Positions 49,101 to 61,100 of a DNA stretch of 64,000 nt are shown here, piece by piece; position 1 is the stretch's first letter, and the number at the start of each line of letters is the position of its first letter. A program made the position numbers and the translations under genes. The stretch lies in NCBI GenBank assembly GCA_903813345.2, contig CAIIXF020000009.1:6070030-6134029 (forward strand), read 5' to 3'. Origin of the DNA: Owenia fusiformis (lineage: Eukaryota; Annelida; Polychaeta; Sabellida; Oweniidae). The notes beneath the pieces were generated by a model. It saw only the letters and a program-made list of their open reading frames with translations, had not been told where the DNA came from and ran no database searches.

Positions 49101-52100
49101 AGCTAAGTCGATCAAGTCAAAGAGAGTAATTGTTTATGAAACTTGTCAAATAAATATAGTACAATAACGTCATTTCTAAGGGCAATATAGTGAAATATTG
49201 GGCCGAGGGTATGTATGCAGCAAAAATAGTGACTGGCCAGGTTTAACAGTGTGACTGGTAAGATGTAACAGCTATTTTTTAATTTTGATTACCTATTACT
49301 AGTATTACAAGCCTAGAATCTACTTTTTCCATGCTGAATTTGAAATTTATAATTTGGAACGTTTTAAAGATATTTAAATTTATAGGCTATAGGTAATTAA
49401 GATTTATGTGTATGAAGGATACATAATCAATGCCATATATGGCAATGCTGTGACAGCGCTGTCGCAGCCTCATTTGCATGGTACATTCCGATGGGCTGTC
49501 ACAGCGCTTTGAGAGCGCTGTCACAGCGCTGTGAGAGCGCTGTCGCAGCGCTGTGACAGCGGGCTGTGAGAGCGCTGTGAGAGCGGGCTGCGAGAGCGCT
49601 GTGACAGCGTGCTGCGGGAGCGCTGTGACAGCAGGCTGTGAGAGCGCTGTGACAGCGGGCTGTGACAGCCAGTAAATTTGTATAAGGGTGGGGTAGGTTT
49701 TTAATAATAGCATTTCTCTTCATGCTCCTGAATCTGATATCGCATATATCATCCTTGACTTCAGATTGAGATGTCTCCAATCTTGCAGATCGACCATCAA
49801 GCGTTGATATTAAGTCCATCAAGTGCTTATTTTCGTTTTCAAGCTCTGTAATTTTCACATTTTGTTTTTTGTTACAGGCTTTTAGTGATTTCATTTCCTG
49901 CTCCAGTGCAATAACTCTGGCTTCCATACTGGTGGCTTGTGGACTTCCTGAAAACTTGCGTTTTTTCTGTACTTTAGGTGTAGACATACAGAATGATCAG
50001 TCCCCAGTTGACAAAATGGCAAAAAGTTATGTGGGATATATCCTCAATATTTATGTGTAGAGTTCAGCTTGTATATTGGCAGTTTACCTATGCCTTGTTC
50101 ATGACTATAATCCTAGTATATTCATAGACAATCCAGTGGTAGTTTGATATAGTGTAAACTGTGCTAATCCATATAAAATACTGTATAAGCAGGAGCAACT
50201 ATTTATCCAACTTCACATATCACATGCTATATCAAATTTGCTTTATATCAGGGGGGATTTCCCATAGATTTTTTGACCTTTGCTATTGGCACGTTAGATA
50301 ACCAATTTTATAAACTGACCTCATTTGCCATTGAAATGATACTAGTACTGTATCCCAATGTTTGCTGTTGCTTTATGAGTTTTCTTTACAAGTTTGGATC
50401 GAGTTATAGTACTTCAATAGTACTGTGCAACTCCATGACTTTACTATGCGCATGCGCGGTAATGAAAGAGCATGTGCGCATGATTGTTCACGTGATCGTC
50501 GCCTGCAATTTGATTGGACATCATATACTGGGGAATCCCCGAATACGATAAAATACAGTATGAAGTACGGTAAAGTTATTATGGGAGCTACGCACTTTTG
50601 CTTTAATATTAAAAATGACGATGCAATAGAGGTTGATATGCAGCTTGCCGATGATAAAGATCCCAGTTATTGTAAATCTCATCCAAATATGACATCAGGT
50701 AAGTGCAATGCCTGTACATCTAACTTAATTTACACACGAGTAGCTCGAGAATTCCTGGAATAGTAATGAATTTCCAACTTGTGAAATTCGCGAAATTTAA
50801 TAGCCGCGAAATCGTGTTTTCGCAAAATTCGCGAAATTAAATCTCGCGAATAATACCGGGCGTACAGTAGCTTCTTTATGCCATGATGAAATGTGACACA
50901 TGAATTTATTTATGATTTTCAGCTATGAGAAGTCTGAGACTCACAGGTTTGAGGTTCCAAGGATGTTGTTTGATGACACACAGATGTTAGAGAACTATAT
51001 TGTCAAGAATAAAGACAAGTAAGCATTTACAGATCATCCAGATTTGTTGATGGGTTTGATTTGTTAGTTAAATCATTTAATAAATCATGAAGTACATTTA
51101 CCAAACAAGTACAAAAAAATGAAGTACATTTCAGAAAAAAGTAAAGCCAGGCCCCAAAAATAGAATATGTACAAATGTTTGCTGAACTTGTATTCCTGAC
51201 AAATAAATCTTATAATCTTTAGGCAGTTGCGTAAATGGTGGGCCCAATATATGGAGAGTGCAGGAGAAATGGAGACAGCTTTACAGTTCTACGAGGCTGC
51301 AGCCGACTATCTCTCTCTAGTGAGAGTCTACTGTTACTGTGGCAACCTTGACAAGGTACGTAACTGCTTATAATTCTAAACCTATAGACTTTCCAATATG
51401 GCTGCTTAATTCAAAATGGCAACAACTGTTTCATAAAAATAGAATTTTTGATAACTCAAATACCAATGTCAGATTTTATGTGCTCAAGAAGAAATTTTCA
51501 ATATTGCTACTGAATTCAAAATGACCACCATTATTTAGAAGAAATGATTGTTGAAATCAAAACCTTATGGGCATAAACCTCTTCTTGACAACGAATGCCT
51601 TGTCAAGGGTGTAGATTTTGAAAAAAGGAGACAATACTACAGTCTGGTTATTTCTAACATGAAATATTCAAAATGATGTCATTGATTTGTGATATGTCAT
51701 TGTCAGGATAAAATACGTTTTTTTGCTGCTATTTAATATGTTGAAAGGTTGATAATCTGATTTAATTATATTGGATGTGTAGCAGTTGGTCAACATAATG
51801 GAACAAAAATCATGTCTTGTAGGCAGCTGAGATCTGTAATGAGACTGGGGACAGGGCAGCGTGCTATCATCTAGCCAGACAATATGAGAACAACAATGAA
51901 ATCAAACAAGCCATTCACTTCTTCACTAGGGCCCAGGCTTATGGAAATGCCATACGACTATGCAAGGTCGGTAAAAATATTATAGCCTTTGTTAGGACTA
52001 GATAGTTAATTAAATAGAATTTACAATTTAAGATATCTTTATCATCTATGAAAACAAACCAGAATACTGCTTGCACAATTTTGCTTATACAGGGTGGGCC

Positions 52101-55100
52101 AAAAAAACGCCACTTTTTTTTCAAGACACTACAACTTTTTTTATTATTTATTTTTCAACCTACATACCCAAAATTTTGCAGTTATATAGTGCCAAGGGTT
52201 CTTAGTAATAATATAATGTATCAAGTCCTTCAACTTGGATTATATTTTATCTAAAAAGGGGAGTACAATTGGTCCGCCACCCTAATTAATGATATATTTT
52301 AGTTTTAGTCGCATTGCTGATATTGCAGTATCAATGAAATGTTTTTTTCAACCTGTCTTAATTGCCAGCTTTAGTTGAGCAATTTTCTAGATTGGGTGCC
52401 TTCATACAATCTCCTGGAGACCTTCCCATACCCTATACTCACTGGGGTTTGCATCAGGGCTATTAGCTTGGCGATCATCAGGCCGTATCAGTTCAGGAAC
52501 ATTTTGCAAATTATGCTTATTTCTCATGGCACACCACATGTTTAAGTGAGACGCTGGTGACATATTTTATTCAAGTAAAAGTGTATAATTCATGATCCAT
52601 GGTAGATAACAACCTCAAGTTTCATTTGGTATGCAAATTATGATTAAATATCAAAAATTAAAAAAGTTATAGCATTTTGAAAAAAAGTGGCATTTTTTGG
52701 CCCACCCTGTATTTTCTAATTTAACCAATATTTCAAACATCTTCATGTAATCTGTTAAAGACAATAAATATAACTTGGGGTAAAAAATACAGCACATGTA
52801 AATTGTGTTATAATGATACATAGATGATAAAACATCACTTTATTGCATATTTCTTATTTCTATCTATAGGGCCCTTCATATATTTGATATCTCAAAAAAC
52901 AGTTGTCAAATTTATGAACAGAGTAGATTGCAAATATTGATTTTCAGATTTGTGCCTATAATAAGCGCCAAAATAGTCGCTCAATGTGGAATGCATCTCA
53001 CTGTTTCGCCTTGATTCCGGATTGAAAGGCATGTGAGAGCGTGAATTTAAAACAGTAATTTGTATATCTCTTCAATATATGGCTATATTATACTCAAATC
53101 AATGCTTACTGATTTAATGAGTAGAACAGAATGGACAGTTGGACAGAATGTCAGTACAAATGCACACACCTTTTGTTCGTGCTTTGTATGACATTCTGTC
53201 CAACTCATGCTGAATTTCACCATATTGAATGGCCTATCATCATATCCAAAAAATAAAAATGTGAATCATAAAGTAGCTAATAATTACAAAAATATTAAAG
53301 AATGGATTTGAATCCCTAGGAATGATGGGGATTCTTGTAACTGTAACTGTTCTGTTTGAAATAGAATTGAAACTTTAAATTTGCACGAGATGCGCAGCAG
53401 GGAGTGTTTTAAGAAACATCACCTGAAAGGAATGTTCATTCCACAATGCATTGGTTCTTGGGCTTAAATTCTTTTCACACATTGCAAAATATCTACTAAT
53501 ATTGTCACTTAAAATACACGCAATCACTAAAAGAACATATTTTCAATGAAACTTTTTGCAAGGGTCAAGTTGGCAAAGTATCAATTTCAATATGTAGAGT
53601 TGAGTTGTCACCTTTATAACCACATAGATATTGGATGTGGTGATTAGTTATATTATGTACTGCAGTTATATGAATTACTGTGTTTGGATTGGCTGGAATC
53701 GGACACACCTTACCTAGCTATGTGTGAATAATAATTAATAAAATGGTTAATATATTTAAAAATTTCATGTGGATAATAATCTGTTCTGTAGAGTGCTTTG
53801 TTCAAAATCTATTTTTGCTAAAATTATGTTGGAATTACATTACTCCATTTTTTCTGAAAGTTAATTATAACTTCCTTTTTAGTTCTTGGGTCATCTTTTC
53901 CTGCTTTCTTAGATATATAGATCACGATCAGATGAAAACGTTTCTATATGAATACTCTTGTAATCATTATGCTCTAGTGTGCTCTAATTTTGACTGTAAA
54001 TCTAAACTGTGATTTTTATAAAAACTATACCTCCTGAGTACGTACCTGTGCTCTTTGTGACAGCCTTAGGCTTCACTAATGCAAAGCAACCAACGCCTTT
54101 TTGTAAGTGAACAAACACATAATTATGTGATGGTGAGATTCTCAGAACTCACAGACTTGTTACCTTATAAGGTAACAAATACACATTGAGTTCATGACAT
54201 TCAACTTCTCAGAAGCAGGAAGTAAGTTGAGAATAACAGCTATAAAACTTGATTTAATGGTTCATGTTAAAATATAGATTCTCTTTTGTTTAGGAACCTC
54301 CTCTGTATTGATCTTTATGGATTTGTATGAATTATCAATGTTGCTAAGTTGAATTGATTTTCTGAATGTCTAGCTCAGTAAGCTGAAATTGTTTAGTCTC
54401 ATGTATATTTTTTTAATGGTTGTCAATCAGGTTATAACTTTTTGTGAATTTGATAAAAATAGTTTCCTTTACAGGAATGTATTTCCAACTATTCTGACCC
54501 TAAAGACATGGCTGCGCTGACCGCTTCTACTGACAGGTTGTCAGGCCTTCTCATAGCTTCAACTTTTAATAAATTTCCCCTTTTTTAATTACTCTTTTTA
54601 TGTCACCACCAAAACGTGGTGACATATTTTTATGGTCTCCGTTTTTTTCAAGTTTTTTAAAATCATATACAAGTTTTCAAGTTTTCAAAAATTTGACCTT
54701 CACTGACCTTCAAGGTAAAAAAAGTTAAAAAAGTTATTTTTCAACTTGCTCCAAATTGCCTAATTTTCTTTCAAATCATCTACAAGTTATCAGAAATTCA
54801 AATCTAACTTTATATTTGAGATTTGACCTTCAGTGGCCTTCTCAAGGTCAGAAGGGACAAAAAGTTCTTTTTTCAACTTGCTTCAGATTGACTAATTTTT
54901 TTCAAAATCATCTACAAGTTCTTAGAAATTCAAATCTGACTTAAGATTGAACTAATAATATTGTAAGAAACTAGGTGGTGACATTTTGTCATATTAATGC
55001 CTTGTTCAAAATTCTATATTTTTGTTATCTTGTCCTGATAGGCAACTGGACATTTGAACAGAAGGACATAAATCTCGTAATCAAAATTTCAGGATAAGAA

Positions 55101-58100
55101 CTTATCAGGTTCAACTTGAAATTTTTACAGATATCACAGCATACTAGTGCCAAGATCTGCTTAGGTTTTGGGCATGCTGGGCAAGTTACATGGGGGCCAT
55201 TCTGATATTTAGCACTGTGTGTCTTGTTTGATAACATCTTTGAGTACTTAGCATCGCAAAGTTGACTGGAGTCATCTTGTTCCATCTCAAAATGCATTTG
55301 ACCATAAAAAATCTCTAATGAGTATTGAAATTTAATTCATTATATTAATCGAATATAGAAGAGAACTGAGAATGACAAGTGGTATTTTAGCATATTTATA
55401 CAGGCATCACAAATATTTAGTTAGTGCTTTCTTAGGTTTTGAAAAGATTTTTGAATAAGAAGTCAAACCAGCCTTTAACCTTGATGTGTATTTTAGTGTG
55501 CACTTTTCAATGAACTATTTCAATGAAGTATTTTTTAATACAAATAACATCAGAGTCAGAGTTTTATGTTTACTTCTATTCAACAAAGGTAATTTTCTTT
55601 TACACAATTCTCTCAATGATAGTTAAGATGTTCCTGCTTATTTTTATTGCACCCTTGGGTACTATATTGTAATCAGTTTGCCAGGCTTAGGGGTGGGCGG
55701 TTGGGCGGGCATCCCAATAAATCTCATCTACAGGTTTCCATCCAAACCATTACTGGGATTCATCTGAAATGTTCAGGTATGTTTCAGCATATGAAAGCTT
55801 AGAACTGATTACTTTTGGGGCATTCTGGGTAAATGTTGTTAAGGAGGCCTTTTCGGATTTTCTGTCCTTAAATCTTGTTTGCTGATGCTTGTCTTCAGGC
55901 TTCCAGCCAAATCGTCTCATGGATTCAACTGAAATTTTCAGGGATGTTTCTAGGTATGAATGTTTTGAACTGAATAATTTTTGGGCATTCTGGGTAAATG
56001 CCAAGGTGGTCATTTTGGATTTGATGAGTTTTTTTGGGGCAATCTGGGTAGGTAAATGTTAGGGTGGCTATTTTGAATTTTCCATCTGAAAGCTGTATTC
56101 TATTCTAGGGTGCGATCCTGTTCACTCTGTGTCTTGTTTTTTACACCTGAAGCCAGATAGTTTCCCAGCAGTTTAGGAGGCTGCCTTGGTATCGAATGAC
56201 CCTTGACATGCAAGGTGACTTTTGCTTTTGACTTTAAATTGACAGACCTTCTACAGAATTACCAGATACAATAGTTGTAAGTTATCTTGGTGTAAAATAC
56301 TTGAGATAAGATCCTTAGTGAAGATTCTAGTAGTTGAACAAATGGTCAAAATTTGATGAAAATAAATGTAGATTCAGTTTTAGTTCAGTAAAAGAAATGC
56401 ATCGGCCTCTCAGGTAATTAGAAAAACAAATCCCAGGGGATTTAATTGAATTTTTGCCATTTTACCAAAATCACAAAGTGGGCAAAATTAAATCATACAT
56501 GAAAAATGAACTTGATTCTCAGTTATGATCCTTGACCTTCAACACATATTTTGATACACATACATTTAATAAGCCATAACCTTGACTGCGTCTGTAACAA
56601 ATTCTTAAAACTTCCAAACTTAACAAATACTGTTTAGACTGTCTTCAATTTTTTTCAAAATCATCTACAAGTTATCAGAAATTCAAATCTGACTATACAT
56701 TTAATATTTGACCTTCTGTGACCTTTTCAAGGTCAAAAAAGGTCAGAAAGGTATTTTTCAACTTGCTTCAAACATCTACATGTACAAGTACAAGTTATCA
56801 GAAGTTCAGTACTGACTTTGAATTCAAATTTGACCTCCAATGTCTTTCTCGAGGTCAAGAAAAGGTCAAAAAGATATATTTTCAACTTGCTTCAAATTGA
56901 CCAATTTCTTTTTTCAAAATCATCTATAGGTTCTCAAAAGTTCAAATCTGACTATAGATTTGACCTTCAATGACATTCTTAAGGTCAAAAAAGATTTGAC
57001 CTTCAATGACCTTCTCAAGGTCAAAAAGGTCTTTTTCAACTCCCTTCAAATTGACAAATTTTTTTCAAAATCATCTACAGAGTTCTCAGAAATTCAAACC
57101 TGACTTAAGATAGAACTACATGTAATAATATTGTTAGCAACTAGGTGGTGACATTTTGTCATGTTAATGCCTTGTTAAATCTGCCATTAACTTCCTTGAA
57201 ATATGAACACCTGCCAATCTGAACACTTTTGGCCTGCTCCAGTTGTCTTTGGACTAGACGAGTCTTACTATATTTTTTGCTCTCATATTTAAGGAGAACG
57301 AGTATGAAGACCAGTTGATGAACCTGGCCCTTGTTAGCAGCCCAGTGCACATGATAGAGGCAGCTAGGTACTATGAGAACAAACACGATGGCATGGACAA
57401 AGCAGTAATGCTATATCATAAGGTAACTATTACTAAAGTGTAAAGCTTCATGGAGTTTTGAAAAACTGGACTTACATAATGTCTGAGTTTTGATTCTTTT
57501 TTTTATTTTATTTTTATTTCTGTTTATTAAGTCATGTTACAAATACATGTTACATTATATGATAGTGTCACATATTTTCCAAAATTGACGGTAAAATACA
57601 TTTTTTCTTATAGCTCATTTCCTTCTTCAAAGAGTGTAATATAACATCTAAATTTCTGACATTATTGTCATTTATCTGTCCTAGGTATGATTCTAAGTTC
57701 ATCTAGAGTTGAGGTCAAAGTTTCTGTAGTTTTGTTTTTGGATAGTCTGTAAAATTAGCAGTAAACTTGTGGCTATTTCACCAATGCATGTTTAGAGAAT
57801 ATAATTTTCTAATTTAAACAATGTCGAAAAGCATCATATGCAAATGATTTTATCACTTATCCAACAAAATGGTTAAGTCATATTCTGTTTTATACAGTAA
57901 TAAGTCCCTATACTATCCATTGTTTATTTCAGGGTGGGAATTTTGCCAAAGCACTAGATCTTGCATTCCAAAGTCGTCAGTTAGGGGCTCTCCAACACAT
58001 TGCAGAGGACCTCACTGACACTACTGACCCTGAACTGCTGCAGAGGTGTGCTGACTTCTTCATGGAGAATGGACAGTTCGATAAAGCAGTGGATCTGCTT

Positions 58101-61100
58101 GCAGTAGGCAAAAAGGTAAGACAATATAGTGTACCATTCTGTTATAGATTATGAAGCTTGATGCTGCTTTTCAAATCGGAAATTGTGGTGTGTACACCCC
58201 CAAAATGCAATCTGATTTTCGACACGGTTTCGGCACCAAATGGACTGACTAGTCCGGTGGCAAATTTTGGTGTTGAAAGGTTTCAGTGCCGGAACAGTGT
58301 CGAAACGTTGCAGGAACAGCGCCAAATTTTTTTGATGCCGACGGCGCCGAATTTTATTGGCTGTGTAGCAGGGAGAATAGAATGTCATAAAATTCTAGAA
58401 ATGTTAGATCAGTTCCATTCACTATTATTTTTGGGAAAATATAAAAAAACTGAATTTTCATTACAACATACATCAACCATAATTTTGATTATACAATGTA
58501 CTTTGAATTAGATATCATCCTTATCCATCGTTAGTTTAAATTGTTTATAAATGGTGTGGCTAAAGATGCCCAAATAATCCCCAGTATACTGGGCTGTATT
58601 TTGTACATCTGTGATTTCTAGTACATCGAGGCCCTAAAACTATGCCACCAACACCAAGTGCCAATGACAGAGGAACTAGTAGAGAAACTGACACCTGCTA
58701 AAGGGGTGGCTGAGAATGAAACTGATGAGAGAAACAGGTAGGTGATCTATTAATGCTTCATCTAATCATTTAGTTCTAGCTTTTTCTTCAGATGATTTAA
58801 TCTATTAGTCTAACATTGATTTATTTGTAATGTTTTGTCCACATTATCATTGAATTAGAACAATTTAGGTTTTGATTAGTATTAGAAATACTAGTATATG
58901 TTTTATTTTAAAAATTATACTGGTTTTCTTGAAGAAAGATGGCATGATCTTAATTGAACTTTTTCTTTACACTCTAGGATATTAGAAGGAATAGCTGAAG
59001 TGTGTATGAACCAAAGACAATACCATTTAGCAACTAAGAAGTTCACACAGGCTGGAAATAAAATGAAGGTACATTGTGCATTGTATTTACAACCTTACCC
59101 ACAAGTAAAACAATCTGGATTGATGTTTGTGTGATAAAAATGCTGAAAAATAATTTAAAATGGATTAATGCTAGTTCAACTGATTTCTGATTTGATTCTC
59201 TTTCTCTCTTTTTTCATGACAATAGTCCGAAACAAGTTATATTTTTTTATTAATCATATTTTTTATTTCAAGTTCATATATTATAACATTTAATATCATA
59301 CAATGAAAAATCAACAAGGTTAATCAATTTAACATTTGTTAAATAAGTTATATCAATAGATAAACCTTGCTGTTAGTTTCTTATTTTGATTTAGAGTATA
59401 ACATCATGTTTTATTCTAAGTAAAATTGATTATGCTGATATAATTTACAATAGTGCTCCAAATATAGCTACCAGCAAACTTGAAAGACTGCATTATAATG
59501 CAGCTTGTCTAATTTCCGGTGCTCTGCATGGTTCAAGCACCTATAAGGTCTTGAAGACATTAAATTGGATTACTTTGTCTGAGAGAAGAAGAAGCCATCT
59601 TTGCTCATTTCTATTTAAAAATAGAATCAATTTTTCAGCTTCATATGTCACTGAATTATTTAATAAATACTTACATGAACCAAATAGAATTCTAAGGGCT
59701 GTCAGAGAGTATATTGTGCCTCTAAATATCAGCATTTCATTTAGAAAAACTACATATTTTGCTGCGATTGAAGAATGGAATGGTCTGCCTAATGATTTAA
59801 GAAATTGTAATAGAATATCAACTTTTAAAGGCAAACTTAGAAAGCATTTCGGGAATGAAAAATGTATAAATATAATAGCATCACTTGATATCACTAGAAA
59901 AACTGAAATTATATTTAACAGGTTAAAAGTGGACCTATTTCTAAAAAGTCAATTATTTGCTCATCACTTTACAAACATTGACTCACCAGCCTGTAACTGT
60001 GGTCATGAAAATGAAACCCCTACTCATTTTTTCCTCAAATGCCCTCAATTTGTAAATGATAGAATCCAACTACTTATAGATCTCCATAGTATTGGTTGTT
60101 TAGAAAAATTCTTAGATGCTAACTCTGTTAGCAAACTAAATATGCTCTTGCATGGTAACAGTGAACTTAGTAATGAAGATAATACACTTCTGCTGAAAGC
60201 AACTTTAAAATTCCTACAAGCAACCAAGATCGACTAACATGTATATTACACCATCCCATAATTTACACCACTGCACACCTTTTTTTGTAAAGCATTCCAA
60301 TATCAGCTTTAATTGTACTTTTTCCTTTTTGTTTATATATGAATAGTTACGAATAATTGTAACAAATTTGTATTGCATATAAGTGTATGGTATATTTACT
60401 GCGAAGTTCAACACAAATGTTAAATTGATTAACCTTGTTGAATTTTCATTGTATGAAATTAAATGTTATAATATATGAACTTGAAATAAAAATGATTAAT
60501 AAAAAAAAACATCATGTTTTTGCTGAATTAGATTAAATTAAATGCTATATGTACAGTGCTTTCCTCTATTGATACTGTATTTATCTAGTAATTTGAACTA
60601 TGTATTTCATCAAATATATATCTGTTTATATGCTTTTTATGCCACTTTCAATAGCATTAAATTTATATACAGTGAAACCTGTCCGATGGAATACCTCTCT
60701 GTAGGGAAAACCTATGAACAAGGAATGCTTTTCAAAAGAACCAAATATTTTTCCATTGACTTACATGTTAACGGACCTTCTCTGTAGGGAAAACCTATGA
60801 ACAGGGAACAAGGAGCACTATTTTGGGGCAAATTATGAAAATTCACCTGTGAACAAGGAATATGGAATATTGGTGACACTGTATATTCCATTATTTTTCA
60901 GAGGTGTGAAAGTTTTAAGCCAATATCTGAATATAAAAAGCTTGGATTAATATGATTGAGATTAAGATGAGCAATTGTTTACATGATGTAGCATCCCACC
61001 CACTGTTAATTACCCGGATTTATATTAAAACTAATACTAATCTGTTTGTTACTTATTATCATGACACTAATTCTTACTTTCAAAAACCTAATTACATCAA

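Larger units (their letters stand above)
46955..50568. repeat. Tandem duplication of about 1.05 kb across the LINE-B 5' end
   Basis: 46955-48008 (part of ORF1, LINE 5' UTR, target repeat and flank) is repeated head-to-tail as 48009-48186 plus 49688-50568, the two parts being split by an insertion. The junction GAAGTAC/TATTGGCTTG at 48008/48009 shares the bases AC, suggesting microhomology. The copies are nearly identical, so the event is recent. The original flank resumes at GGTAAAG (50569). Confidence 0.9.
41000..50867. mobile_element. Nested 9.9 kb TIR element (TA target site)
   Basis: The ends are perfect 23 bp inverted repeats, starting CTGTACGCCCGGTATT on the left and ending AATACCGGGCGTACAG on the right. 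They are followed by CG-rich TTCGCG-type subterminal repeats on both sides. TA flanks both ends (40998-40999, 50868-50869), and copy 1 has the empty site ACATAGCTTCC near 8337. Removing the LINE (41226-47676), the internal duplication and the 1.5 kb insert leaves about 0.86 kb, MITE size. It doubles the intron between the exons at 40516 and 50923 several-fold. Confidence 0.88.

Noticed and set aside
49387-49713. Ala/Ser/His-rich ORFs in the CGCTGTGACAG array
   Set aside because: Low-complexity translation of a tandem repeat.
41226-50568. Two separate LINE insertions of the same family
   Set aside because: The second 5' end carries the same target repeat and the same host flank as the first, which fits a tandem duplication after one insertion.
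54475-54536. Possible cassette exon (TTTACAG before GAATGTATTTCC, then GACAGGTTGTC)
   Set aside because: The donor is weak, phases were not compatible with the flanking IFT140 exons with confidence, and the area is repeat-derived.
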